A program made the translations under genes and the position numbers. DNA of 64,000 nt, taken from NCBI RefSeq assembly GCF_004027225.2, contig NC_044297.2, positions 3,678,047 through 3,742,046 on the forward strand. The letters are read 5' to 3'. Position 1 is the first letter of the stretch; each line of letters begins with the position of its first letter. The notes below the pieces were generated by a model. It was not told where the DNA came from and did no database searches. It saw only the letters and a list, made by a program, of their open reading frames with translations. The stretch is from Strigops habroptila (Eukaryota > Chordata > Aves > Psittaciformes > Psittacidae). This document shows, in pieces, positions 1 to 10,622 of this stretch.

Positions 1-2450
1 CCCACGCAGGGCTCCTGCACCTCAGCCTGGAAACAGGGAGACACGGGGTGATGGAGGATGCTTGCTGGCCACCAGCAAGCTGTTTGACAGTTCATTACCC
101 TTCCATGAGTTCATCCAGCTTCTGCCTCCACCATGTATATACAGTTTTGCCTGTTTCCATCAGAAACCTTCTCCCTCTGTAAATACAGAGTGGGAAGGGG
201 AGACCTGCAGCCTCAGGAACCAAACCAGCCAGGATGCTCTTAGCCAGGCAGATCCGAATCCATCCCTCCTCCCTGGGGAAATCAACTTCCAAGAGTGGAA
301 ATCCCAACCCAGAACTGCTTTGCTAGATGAGACAAGCCTGGGTTCTTCTTCCTTGCTTGTGGCAGGGGTATTCCATCATCCTGCATCTCTCTGAAGGTCA
401 TGGAATCTGTGCTGGACACTGGTGGGGAAGCAGATCTGGATGTCCCTGAGCCAACACAGTCCTCACAGATAGACAGCCAAAGGAGAAGCTGTAACCTCTC
501 CCTGCCACCCCAACCAGGGCACTCTGACTGCTCGGTGGCCCCCTGAGCTGAGGTTTAAGGGTTAATGCTTCATGCAGCTCCACTGGCATTCAATTCCTCT
601 TGGTCGTCAAAAGTCCTGTTGCGGAGGAAGGACAATGCTGCACCAGGCTATGGTGTGACGTGAATGAAGCAGCAAAGGGAATTGCAAATGCTAACACCGT
701 AGGGCTCATGGAAGCCTCAGAAACTCCCAAGCTGGGCCCCAGCTTTCCCAAGCCATGCTCAGCATATGACCAAGAGAGGGATGGCGAGATCCACCCTTGC
801 TGGATGCATCCGCTCCCAGTAACGTCCCATACGGATTAGTGCAGTTTCCACTTCAAGAGCATAAAGATAAAGGTTAAAGGCAAATAGAAAGAGGAGTCGT
901 GCCTCTTCCTTTCCACAGCCCCGACAGCCACAGTCTGCCACCCCTCTGCGTATTCCCTCTTTAGCCCAGCAGCCACTCCTGGGATTTATTTGCCCACAAA
1001 CTCCATAGAGAGAGACTTGGGGTGTGAGCACCTCCTCTGAACACACATTTGGGATGGGAGAAGCAAACGTTATCAGCTCTTTAGCAAGAGGAAATGAAGA
1101 ACTAGCAGCAGAGCACAATGAAGTAATCCCTGCCAGACTGAACTCTGCCCGTCAGGTACAATTAACAATGGCTGTGGCCCCGCTTGGTTATTTCTGCTCC
1201 ATCTAATGGTGGAAAAAACCATTCATTTCCACTTAAAAGACACCCTGTGTGATGTTTAAAAGGGTGGTTCCCCTATGGAGTCAGTGTTGAGGGCTTTGAA
1301 GAGGGATTCCCTGGAGGGTGGGCATTAGGCATTAGCATTTCCCAATTACTGTGCAGGGGAGCCCCTCTCGGTGGGAATTCTGCCCTGAAATGGAACCACC
1401 CCAGTGCTGTGCCCAGGGACCTGCTGGGCTGGATCCATGCACCAGCTCATGGTGCTGGGCTCAGTGTGTCTGCCTTGGGGTGCCCCAGGGGTGCCCCAGG
1501 GTGCCAGGACCTCCCAGACACCCACTCAAGGGCAGGGTGGTCCGGATGCTCATCGTGCACCCATTGTGCATCTCCACTCTGGGGAGTTCAGTGATGCTCC
1601 CACAGGGATGTCACAGGGAGAGGGAGCAGGGCTGTGGCTATGGGAGCCGCTCCGACCCTGCAGATGTGGAGCATGGCCCAAGGCAGCGTGTCTGCACTCG
1701 AGTTCATTCCTCCTTGGGACGTCTGTGAACTCTTCCCTATATCAGCAGACTGAGAAGACACAGCTGCACTAAGCAGATACTGAAAGCCCCAAATGCTTTG
1801 CTTCCCTTTACTTTTTGCTCACAAAGTGATGATTCCCATTAATTGCTTAAACAAACACGTCCCTGATTCGCTAACTTCCGAACTTTGGAACCGGATCTTC
1901 CCATCATTTCACAACTTCCAGAGGAGAAAAAGACTCCCAGGAATGCCGAAGGCCAGAGATCAGCTTCATTTGCACAAGGGACTGGATTAGGAGCATGGAT
2001 TACACAGGGAGGATCCAACTTGTTTCCTAATTGTGGTCGATGTGGAAGACTTTGCTGCCGCAGCACCTCAACCTCCTGCAGTGTGAAGGGTTCTGTGGAG
2101 CCCACTTGCTGTTCCACCTCCCGAGGAGGTTCACCTGCACCTTAAAGGATGCCACTAGACCCGGGGCCATTCACCTGCAGCATTCACCCCTTTCAAGCCC
2201 CTTGCTGCACCTCGGAAGCTCATGGGGGTCCCCATGCAGGGACACAACACAAGGACAAAGCAGTGCCTTAGTTACACCAGGAGAAGCGAGACCCGAGGGG
2301 CAAACACCGGCAGCTGGGAGCCGAGCACCGGGACCGGGCGCGGTGACACCTCCCGGTATCCCCCCCCCCTCCGGAACCCCTCTTGGTGCCTGCCCGCGCC
2401 ATGGCTGCACACAGTGAGGGGGGCAGGACTGTACCATGTGCTGCGGGCGG
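1..2450. other. Intergenic region upstream of GOLGA7, no supported gene
   Basis: No open frame here resembles a known protein or shows a splice-compatible exon. The frames are short, overlap on both strands and have ordinary low-complexity composition. GC content rises from about 2290 onward into the GOLGA7 CpG island. I see no tRNA, no clear transposon and no tandem array. Confidence 0.6.
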
Positions 2451-2920
2451 GGGTGCTGCGTGCGTGATGGCGGAGCAGCGCCTGCGCTCTGCCTCCCGCT
2501 GAGGCAGCGGCGCTTGCGCCGGGCGGCGCTTCCGCCCTTCTCCGCAGCCCGGAGGCGCTCCCGACGGAGGCGAGCGGCGACGGAGCGGAGCCATGAGGCC
2601 GCAGCAGGCGCCCGTGTCGGGCAAAGTGTTCATCCAGCGCGACTACAGCGGCGGGACCCGCTGCCAGTTCCAGAGCAAGTTCCCGGCCGAGCTGGAGAAC
2701 AGGGTAAGGCGGGCGCGGGCCCGCTGCGGGCCGGGCAGGGCCCGCTGCCGTTCGCGCTCCTCTGCCGAGGTCCGGCCTGTGCGGTGCCGTTTCTCCCCGT
2801 GTCCCCGTCCCGTGGCCGGCGGTGCTGTGCCGCCGTCGCCCGTCCGGGTGTGAGTTGGAGGCGGCGAACGCTTGTGAGCGTTTGAACGCGCGGTGTGAGA
2901 GGCGCGATCTCGGGGTTCAC
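2290..2920 (+). promoter_or_regulatory. GOLGA7: CpG-island promoter and 5' UTR of GOLGA7
   Basis: A dense CpG stretch surrounds the start codon at 2593 and continues into intron 1. There is no TATA box near the likely start. An ATGGCGGAG element at about 2465 resembles a YY1 site, and the 2490-2530 stretch repeats GCGCTTGCGCC-like and GGCGCTTCCGCC-like words typical of housekeeping promoters. The transcription start is inferred to lie between about 2460 and 2560. Confidence 0.6.
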
Positions 2921-5449
2921 ATCCTGCCTTGGGTGTTGTTGGCGAGGGAGGAGGGCATAAAACCGGGTTTGGTTTTGTTGTCCAAATGGCGTTTTTGGTC
3001 AATTATGGTAAGCAAATAGTTCGGATGTGCAGGGAAAAGCCGCATAAAAAATACTTATAAATGCTTCTTTTTGGTGTTTGTGAAATGCTGGTGTTTTGGG
3101 GTGTCTTTACTCCTAAGGCACGCAGCTGTCTTTCCTGGTCGGAAAGTAGAATGTGTTTGTTACGTGAGAACAAAGCCTGTGTTGTTGTGTGGCTGTTGCT
3201 AACACTGGCCTCTATGTGCTGAGCCCCACAAGTACTGTCTCGAGTGCTTGCATTTCATTTCATGCTCTCGGATGTAACTGACAGCAACAGACACTCCTTG
3301 CTAATGCCTTTCCTTGCTGCGCTTTGCTTCTCTTCCTCCTTGCTTTGTGGAGAGCTTGTTTGACCAGCACCACAGCAGCACCAAGGTGTTACAATGTCAA
3401 TATAATAGAGTTCACTCTATCAGTCCACTCCCAAGCTGCTCTCCTTGCATGTGGGTTAAGCCCCCTCCTCAACTGAATTGCATGTTGTTTTAGTTCTGTT
3501 ACTCTTTAACTGTTTTGTGTTTGTGTTGTGTTGGAATTAAGACTTGGTCTCATCACTGGGCAGATCCTTAACAAAGAACTACAGGGTCTGTAACTCAGTG
3601 TCCTTCAGACTTTGGCTCTAAACAGCAGCTGCAAAGTGTGGAAGTGCAAATAAGCGATAAATGAAGGTCGATACCTGAAGGTATCAGTGAGTTCTGAACG
3701 TGCAGGGTGTGACAACTGACCGTGACTTCTCTTGCAGATTGATAGGCAGCAGTTTGAAGAGACTGTCCGGACACTGAATAACCTCTATGCAGAAGCTGAA
3801 AAACTTGGGGGCCAGTCCTACCTTGAAGGGTGTCTCGCCTGCCTGACTGCCTACACCATCTTCTTGTGCATGGAAACGCACTACGAAAAGGTGTGCTGCT
3901 TGCTTTGCCCTCGTAAGCAAAGGCAAAGTGTGAGTGAGTCCCATGGGCTGCAGCCACACTTGTGTCTTGGGGGGTTTTCTGTGACCTGCACAGATTCCCC
4001 ACAGGCTCTGGACCTTGCTGCAGTCTGATTTCGTAGATACATCAGACTTAGTCAGTTTGAGTCATGTAATGATTGCTTGTCAGGAATCCTGCAAGTCCTG
4101 TCTCAAGCTCTGTGCTAGGTTCCCCTAACATTGGTATTGCTGGGGCTCGGGCTCTGGTGTAGGGAAACCCGCTGAAGGATCTGTGACTTCTTGTGCTGCT
4201 CTGTCACCAGGTTCTAAAGAAAATTGCCAAGTTCATTCAGGAACAGAATGAGAAGATCTATGCTCCTCAGGGCCTCCTTCTGACAGACCCCATTGAAAGA
4301 GGACTAAGAGTTGTATCCTTCTGTGGTGGCTTCCATTCCCTCCTGGTTTGTCCGTCTATGATGTGCTCTCGATCTCAGTGTGGCACCCTCCTGGTCATGC
4401 TTATCTGTGGCACAGCAGAATAGGTGATTAGTCTTGTTACTCTCCATCGTGTGCTATTCTCTGGTCAGATTTTGGTACGTTAAGATTTGTTGCATCAAAA
4501 GACAATTAAAACGCAGTGTCCTTTGAGGCTGCCTTGAAAACCCAGTGTGTATAAATGGAGTATGAAATTCCTCCATTTCAATCACCTCTAAAAAGGCAGT
4601 TTGTCAGATTGGGCCAAAAGTGGCCAACTTGGTAGGATAGAAACTGATTATGTGGAAGCAGGGGGTGGCTGTTGTTTAATTTGCAACCCTGGGCTCAGGT
4701 TCTAGGGAAGGATTTGCTGTGTGTTACCACCAGAAGTTGAGTCCCGCCTGGCATGTTGTTCTGCTGTGGCTTCTTCCAGCCTTTTCAACCCTGGAACCAC
4801 GCTGCAGGCATTTTATCTGCTTGTTACCTCAACAGTTGTAAAGATCCTCACATAGCAAATCCAGGGGTAGAATGAGGAACACTTATCATTCAGACTGGAG
4901 CAGCTTGAAACACAGCCTGCTACTTAGATGCAGGCTAAGGGCAATTCTTCATGGTTGGGTTATTGTGTATTTGTCTGAGTAGCTTATAGCTATCACCTAC
5001 ATGACTCCATTATCCTCAAGATGTTTTCTGCATTGTTCTCTGCATAAACCTGGGAAAACACAAACAGCAAAACCCCAAACCCATTCAACTTAGCTAAAAG
5101 CATTTTCCATTTGGTTAGTGGCTTAAGCAGCTGGAGTGGGGAAGTGTTTTGTCTAGTGCATGGCTTTTCCTGCAATTTGACAGAAGGTGGCAGGGCTCAA
5201 AGCCCTTCACGTGCAGCATCTTGTGTTCTTGTCGTCAGGACACACTGACCTGAGCTGGCATCTCTTGTGCGCTGTTCTGTTTGCTTTGTAGCTCTGAAAT
5301 GAGCCTTGAAAGATCAAAGGTTCTAAGATGTTATTCCTTCTTTTTGGTTATATTTTCACAATCTTTTTATAGTGCGTTTCCCTAACAGCTTTTGTGTGCA
5401 GATTGAAATTACCATTTATGAAGACAGAGGTATGACCAGCGGAAGATAA
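2593..5449 (+). CDS. GOLGA7: Golgin subfamily A member 7 (palmitoyltransferase cofactor), 4 coding exons
   Basis: Coding exons are 2593-2703, 3738-3890, 4211-4312 and 5402-5449. All have GT/AG junctions and join in phase to 137 residues, the length of human GOLGA7 as I recall it. The protein starts [19 protein letters not shown], continues [20 protein letters not shown], has the Cys-rich patch [20 protein letters not shown], and ends [10 protein letters not shown]. The family is known to bind and stabilise DHHC9-type palmitoyltransferases at the Golgi that act on RAS. The Cys-rich patch is where the cofactor itself is acylated. The ATG at 2593 has a good Kozak context (GCCATGA). Only a few conservative differences from the human protein are visible. 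GOLGA7 next to GINS4 is the order I recall for human 8p11. Confidence 0.95.
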
Positions 5450-7530
5450 AACTGTGGAGTCTCAGGTACATGTTGATCTTGTACTAGATCAGTCTCGACC
5501 CATCTCAACCTGTTTTCTGTGCTCAGAGGGGTAGTTTGTGTCATACTGAGGCACCACTGTGTGTAATCAAAGGCCGTTCACTCAAGTCTTGTGTGGACCA
5601 GCTTTTCTGAATGAGTGGAAATATCAATACATGGCATAATGCCACTGAATGTCAATACAGATCAGACAATACCAGATTCACATTTAGGGACATTTGGGTC
5701 TTGATTGGGTAAACATGCATAAACCTAACTTGTGCTGTATTATGTCCAACATTGTCCTCTGGTGCATAGATAAAAGGATCTTTCTTATTAAGTCTTTCTG
5801 TCATAAGGTTCTGAGCAGACTAACTTAAGAGAAATCTAGTCTTCAAAACAGGTCAGTAAATGCTAATTTTGGATTCCCAAGCATTTTTTATACTAACAGC
5901 ATGAGAAACATTACAGAAAAGTCATTGATGGTGCTAAAATCAGCTCACACCTGAGCTGGCTCCTTTGTATAGGTACTCTGCAGATCCTGGGGTGCTTGTC
6001 TCAGTCTAGGTTGTTGGCAGTGTGTGCAGAAGAAAGACTGCAAATATTTCTGCCTGTTATGCAGAAAGAAGTAAAGGGTTTATTTCCTGTTAGACAAATG
6101 GAATCCAGACCCTGCCTTTCCTGCCACTGCCTCCTAAGATAACAAAATACAGCCACGTAAAGGTTTGTGTAGGGGTTTGTTGGGTTTGTTTAGGACTACT
6201 TTCTACTAATCTGAAACTTCTTTTCTAGCAGATAGCTCAACAGTGGACTTGCTGTATCAAAGTTCCCCTACCTCCTACTTTAGAGCATCATTCCTTTCTT
6301 TGCTGCCAGATCCACAGTGCCATCTACTACAAGGACTAACTTCCTAAAACTGCTCCACGTGAGGTGACCCAGCTGGTCAGCATCCATTTTGTGGCAAACT
6401 TTTAAGCAATGAGACAATGAGATCACTTTTTAGGTTTGGTTTGTTTTTAGGGGGGGGGGTGTCCCCCAAGAAAAAGCAGAAGTGGTAAAGCTATGTACTC
6501 TTCTGAAAGAAACGGGGCTCTTTGCCCAGCAGCAGTCTAGTTTTAGTCACGTAAGTGCAGTGCTGTTCCTCCCTAGTTCTTAAACCCTTCTGTCCATCAG
6601 AAGCTCTGCAAAGCTGCAAGTTGGAGTTGGGAATTTTTCAGGAACGAGGCCTTCCCTCCAGTTCAGTGTTGGAGTGAGGGGACGCACAGTGCTTCTGCCT
6701 GGTGAGAAAGGGACTCAAGGCAACGAGCATTTAACACTTCCCGTGCTGATTCTCGTGGAAAACCTGAAGGCAAAGTGTTCCTTGTTTCCGTGTTTTGGTT
6801 GTCCCTAGAAAGGGGAGGAATAGCTGGACTTGAATCCCGGTGGTTTTTTTACTACTGTATCCGTGCTGTTATTGCATCTGTCAGTGCTCGCCAGAAGAGG
6901 GGGTCTATTCATTCAGAAGCCAGTAAGTACATTAAAATGGATGCTGAACCAATAAACATAACGACACCTACCCTTACTCTGATTAATATGTGAAGTGTAA
7001 AACTGTTTCTTTATGGATTTATTCTATATAATTTATAAGGAAAACACTGATTTCACAAAGCGTTAGATATCGTGTGAGATGGTTTCTTAATTCTGTCTGC
7101 TGGCACACACTATTGGAAAGTAGAACTGTGCATTAGTATCCCCCACGCATCGACATTCCTCAGCAATACCTGCCAAAGTAAAGTTCCTACAAACTGAGCT
7201 GGCTTAATATATTTCTCTTGTATCCTTTTCCCTTATCAAAGCAAGGATATCTGGGGTTTGAACGTCATTGTCCAGCTGTAGAAGGAATTCAAGGAGCTAG
7301 GAAAGCAGCATAGGAGCGCTCTGGCTGTCGGTGGCACTGCAGGTGCTAATTCTGGATCTGAAATTCCAGCTTCTTACTCAGCCACTGATTTGTTTTTTTT
7401 TTCTTTTGATATTTAATATTTTAATTGTATAAAACTTGTTTTTTCTAAACTGTAACAGTGTTTGCCTTTCACATCTCTTGCGATATTGGCAGAAGGACTA
7501 ATGGATTAGTAAATCTTTTCTTAAACCGTG
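5450..7530 (+). other. GOLGA7: GOLGA7 3' UTR, probably spliced, with candidate poly(A) signals
   Basis: Sixteen bases after the stop codon, a CTCAG/GTACAT donor-like site follows 5465. A pyrimidine-rich acceptor, TTTTCTAG, ends near 6230. This suggests that most of the 3' UTR is a separate exon starting at about 6231. Candidate poly(A) signals are ATTAAA at 6931, AATAAA at 6951, and a weaker AGTAAA at about 7508 followed by an A-rich stretch. No coding frame of interest is visible. The splice and the 3' end are inferred from motifs only. Confidence 0.45.
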
Positions 7531-7653
7531 TCTTGTGTCGTCTGTGGTCGCACTGCTCTGCGGGAAGGAGCGTTGTCGGTGCTGTTCGCACTCCCGCAGC
7601 AGCACGTTGTCAACGCACAGAGCGTCATTTCGGGATCGGTTCTGGAGTCACCT

Positions 7654-8451
7654 GTTTTGTTCACTTTTGACACCGTTTTGTTCACTTTTGGTACCATTTT
7701 GTTTGCTTTTGACACTCTTTTCACTTTTGACACCACGTTGTTTACTTTTGGTACCATTTTGTTCGCTTTTGGTACCGTTTTCTTCGCTTTTGACACTGTT
7801 TTGTTCACTTTTGATACTGTTTTGTCCCCTTTTGACACAGTTTTGTTCGCTTTTGGTACCATTTTGTTCGCTTTTGGTACCATTTTGTTCGCTTTTGGTA
7901 CAGTTTTGTTCACTTTTGACACAGTTTTGTTCACTTTTGGTACCGTTTTGTTCACTTTTGATACTGTTTTGTTTGCTTTTGACACTGGTTAGTTCCCTTT
8001 TGATATGGTTTTGTTCACTTTTGCCAGAGTTTTGTTCACTTTTGCCAGAGTTTTGTTCACTTTTGGTACTGTTTTGTTCGCCTTTGACACTATTTTGTTC
8101 ACTTTTGGTACCATTTTGTTCACTTTTGATACTGTTTTGTCCCCTTTTGATAGGTTTTTTTGCTTTTGCTACCGTTTTGTCCACTTGACACCGTTTTGGT
8201 TTTGGTACCGTTTGGTTCACTTTTGACACAGTTTTGTTCATTGTTGACGCTGTTTTGTTCGATTTTGACACTTTTGCTCGGTTTTGATACCGTTTTGTTC
8301 GCTTCTGACACCGTTCGCTTTTGGTGTTCACTTGACAGTTTTGTTCGCTTTTGACACAGTTTTGTTCACTTTTGACTCAGTTTTGTTCGCTTTTGGTACT
8401 GTTTTATTCGCTTTTGACACTTTTGTTCACTTTTGACACCGTTTTGTTCGG
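7654..8451. repeat. 21-bp T-rich minisatellite (about 37 copies) next to the GINS4 promoter
   Basis: Roughly 800 bp are built from a unit close to TTTTGTTCACTTTTGACACCG, with variants such as GTTCGCTTTTGGTACC. Several units are shortened by about 6 bp. The T-rich strand is the + strand throughout. Since 21 is a multiple of three, stop-free frames persist for 154-227 codons on both strands (heptads like VLFTFDT on +, KVNKTVS on -). These frames have no promoter, start context or protein similarity and are best read as a by-product of the array. The array ends about 20 bp before the GINS4 CpG island and about 105 bp before its start codon. Confidence 0.9.
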
Positions 8452-8650
8452 TCCCCCCTCACGCCGCTGGCGGCCGCCATCTTGTCTCCGCGGGGCCGCG
8501 CCTGCGCGGGGCGGGACGAAGGCGGGGCGCCGCGAGTGGCGGGAGGCAGCGGCGCGATGGCGGCGGCTGAGGGGCCGGAGCGGGACTCGGACGGGGACGG
8601 CGGCGAGGAGCTGGAGCTCACCCCGGCGCAGCTCATCCGCAGCCTGGAGC
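8452..8650 (+). promoter_or_regulatory. GINS4: GINS4 core promoter with YY1-type element
   Basis: A short CpG-rich promoter is squeezed between the minisatellite and the ATG at 8557. A perfect YY1-type word, GCCGCCATCTTG, sits at 8473-8484. A GC-rich palindrome-like GCGCCTGCGCGG (NRF1-like) follows near 8499. A second ATGGCGGC word overlaps the start codon. There is no TATA box. YY1 sites of this kind often lie just downstream of the start site of housekeeping genes, so the 5' UTR is probably less than 100 bp. Confidence 0.6.
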
Positions 8651-10622
8651 AGGTCGGGGGGCTCGCCGCAGGAGGCGCGGGGCGCTGGGGCTGTGGCCTC
8701 TGTGGGGGCCGGGGTGCGGAGCAGGCGTGTTCCTCGCTTACAGCGGTGCCTCCCTTCAGGCCTGGCTGAATGAGAAGTTCGCTCCGGAGCTGCTGGAGAG
8801 CAAACCCGAGATCATCGAGTGCGTTGTGGAGCAGCTGGACCATATGGTGGGTCCTGTGGGGCTGGGGTGGTGGTACAGGGGACCCCCTGTGTGGGTCCCT
8901 GGGGTGTTCCCCTGAGGTGAGTGCCTTCTCTGGGCTTGTATTGGAGAGAGGACCGGGAGGTGCATAGAAACAGAGTGCTCTGTGCCGCCAAAAGCAGCTC
9001 AGTCGGGTTTTGTGGGCTCTATGCACAAACCCCACCGTCCTCTCCGGTTCTTGTTTGACAGTTCAACCATTTCACGTCTCTTTGCCTTGTCTTACAGGAG
9101 GCAAACCTGAAACGGGCAAAGGGAGGAGACTTGAAGGTCAGCGTTCATCGCATGGAGATTGAAAGGATCCGCTACGTGCTCAGCAGCTACTTGCGATGCA
9201 GGCTGGTGAAGGTAAGGCTTGCTATGCTGCCCAGGGGGTGAGAAATGGGGTGATTTCTGCTATAAAGCCTCCTGCTTCAACAAGGCACTCAAAGTCCACT
9301 CATTCTCTGTGTCCTCTGAAGAATAACCCAAAGGAATTCGTTCCTTGGACACTCTTTTCTGTTGTGATGAAGGAGGATCACAGCATTGCTTCTTCACTGT
9401 TAATACCTGTTAATTCAGGAGTGGGTATTTGGGCAGCAAGCAGTGTATTTGGCCCAAAGCAAGCAGTGCTTGTAGGGGAAGCCTCTGGAGAGTGGGGATT
9501 GTAAGCACTGGACTACTGGGAAAAGTCCGTTTCAGTCCTGGCTTTTGTCTCAATATCAGATAGAGAAGTTTTTCCCCCATGTCCTGGAGAAGGAGAAGTC
9601 TCGAGCCGAAGGGGAGCCTTCCATTCTATCCCCAGAGGAGTTTGCTTTTGCTAAAGAGTGAGTAGGTTTTGGATGAGTCTCCCTCCCTTTCGTAGGTTAT
9701 AGAACTCGCTGGTGTGTTACCCCGAACACTTCTTGAGCCTGTTTGCCTGGACAGGTCTGCAGTAAGAATCACAGCTTTCACCAGCAGGTTTCCTTATGGA
9801 CAAAGAAAGAGTGAAGTAAAGTAACTCTGATAGACTGAGTCAGTGACCAGGGCAAGCCGTGAGGCTTGTCTCTGTCCATGCCTGGGGCCAGGAGCTGTCA
9901 GTTGCTGGCATTTTGTGTCTATACTCTCCCTGCAGAGTTGTAGTTGCTGAAACCAGTGAGTGCTCCAACCATTTGTTTCAGGTACATGGCAAACACAGAG
10001 ACCTATCTGAAAAACGTGGGCCTGAAACACATGCCACCCAACCTGCAGAAGGTGTCTCTCCTAAAATCAGGTGAGTACATCCTGACTCCAGGATTCCCTC
10101 ACAGCAGGGCTGTGGGGAAAGCTCTGGGGCCCTCCAGCAGCAAAGATGAAGCGATGGCAGTGCCATGGTGCTGCTTTGCTGTGTGGCTTGATGTCCCCTC
10201 AGCCTCTGGCCCTGCCTTGTCTGAAGTTGAGGCAGCACTTGCTCCCTCTGATCAGAAGTGTCCAGCGTTCCTGCTGTCCCCAGAGTGCCAGCTCCATGCC
10301 CTGCAGGGGAATGTGACCCAGTGCTGAGCTTGTCCCTTCAATCCTTTGTCTGCAGTTCCAAAGCCCAACCTGGACTCCTTCGTGTTCCTGCGGGTGCTGG
10401 AGCGGCAGGAGAACATCCTGGTCGAGCCAGAGATTGATGAGCAGAGGTAGGTGGGTGCTTCCCCGCTGGCTGTGCCGCGGATGCCGGTGGAAGAGGGGTC
10501 CTGAGCACACGCCTGTCCCTGGCAGGGAATACACCATCGACCTGGAGGAGGGCTCACAGCATCTCATCCGCTACAAGGTCATTGCCCCACTGGTGGCCTC
10601 GGGAGCGGTGCAGCTCATCTGA
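8557..10622 (+). CDS. GINS4: DNA replication complex GINS protein SLD5, 7 coding exons
   Basis: Coding exons are 8557-8652, 8760-8846, 9098-9211, 9560-9657, 9982-10070, 10356-10446 and 10526-10622. They join in phase to 223 residues, the same length as human GINS4. After an acidic N-terminus the protein reads LTPAQLIRSLEQ, then WLNEKFAPELLESKPEIIE, HRMEIERIRYVLSSYLRCRL, IEKFFPHVLEKEKSRAEGE and KHMPPNLQKVSLL. It ends HLIRYKVIAPLVASGAVQLI, the conserved small C-terminal domain that docks SLD5 in the GINS tetramer. GINS with CDC45 and MCM2-7 forms the CMG replicative helicase in the nucleus. The first donor (CAG/GTCGGG) is weak, but the exon is fixed by homology and phase. A further donor lies 9 nt past the stop codon. 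Confidence 0.95.

Noticed and set aside
1-2400. Short frames upstream of GOLGA7 (60-125 codons)
   Set aside because: Overlapping on both strands, many with non-ATG starts, no similarity, no CpG island or poly(A) logic.
7535-8188. Leucine-rich repeat-like protein (CSLLVPFCSLLT) on the + strand
   Set aside because: It is the 21-bp minisatellite read in frame. No start context, splice site or family similarity.
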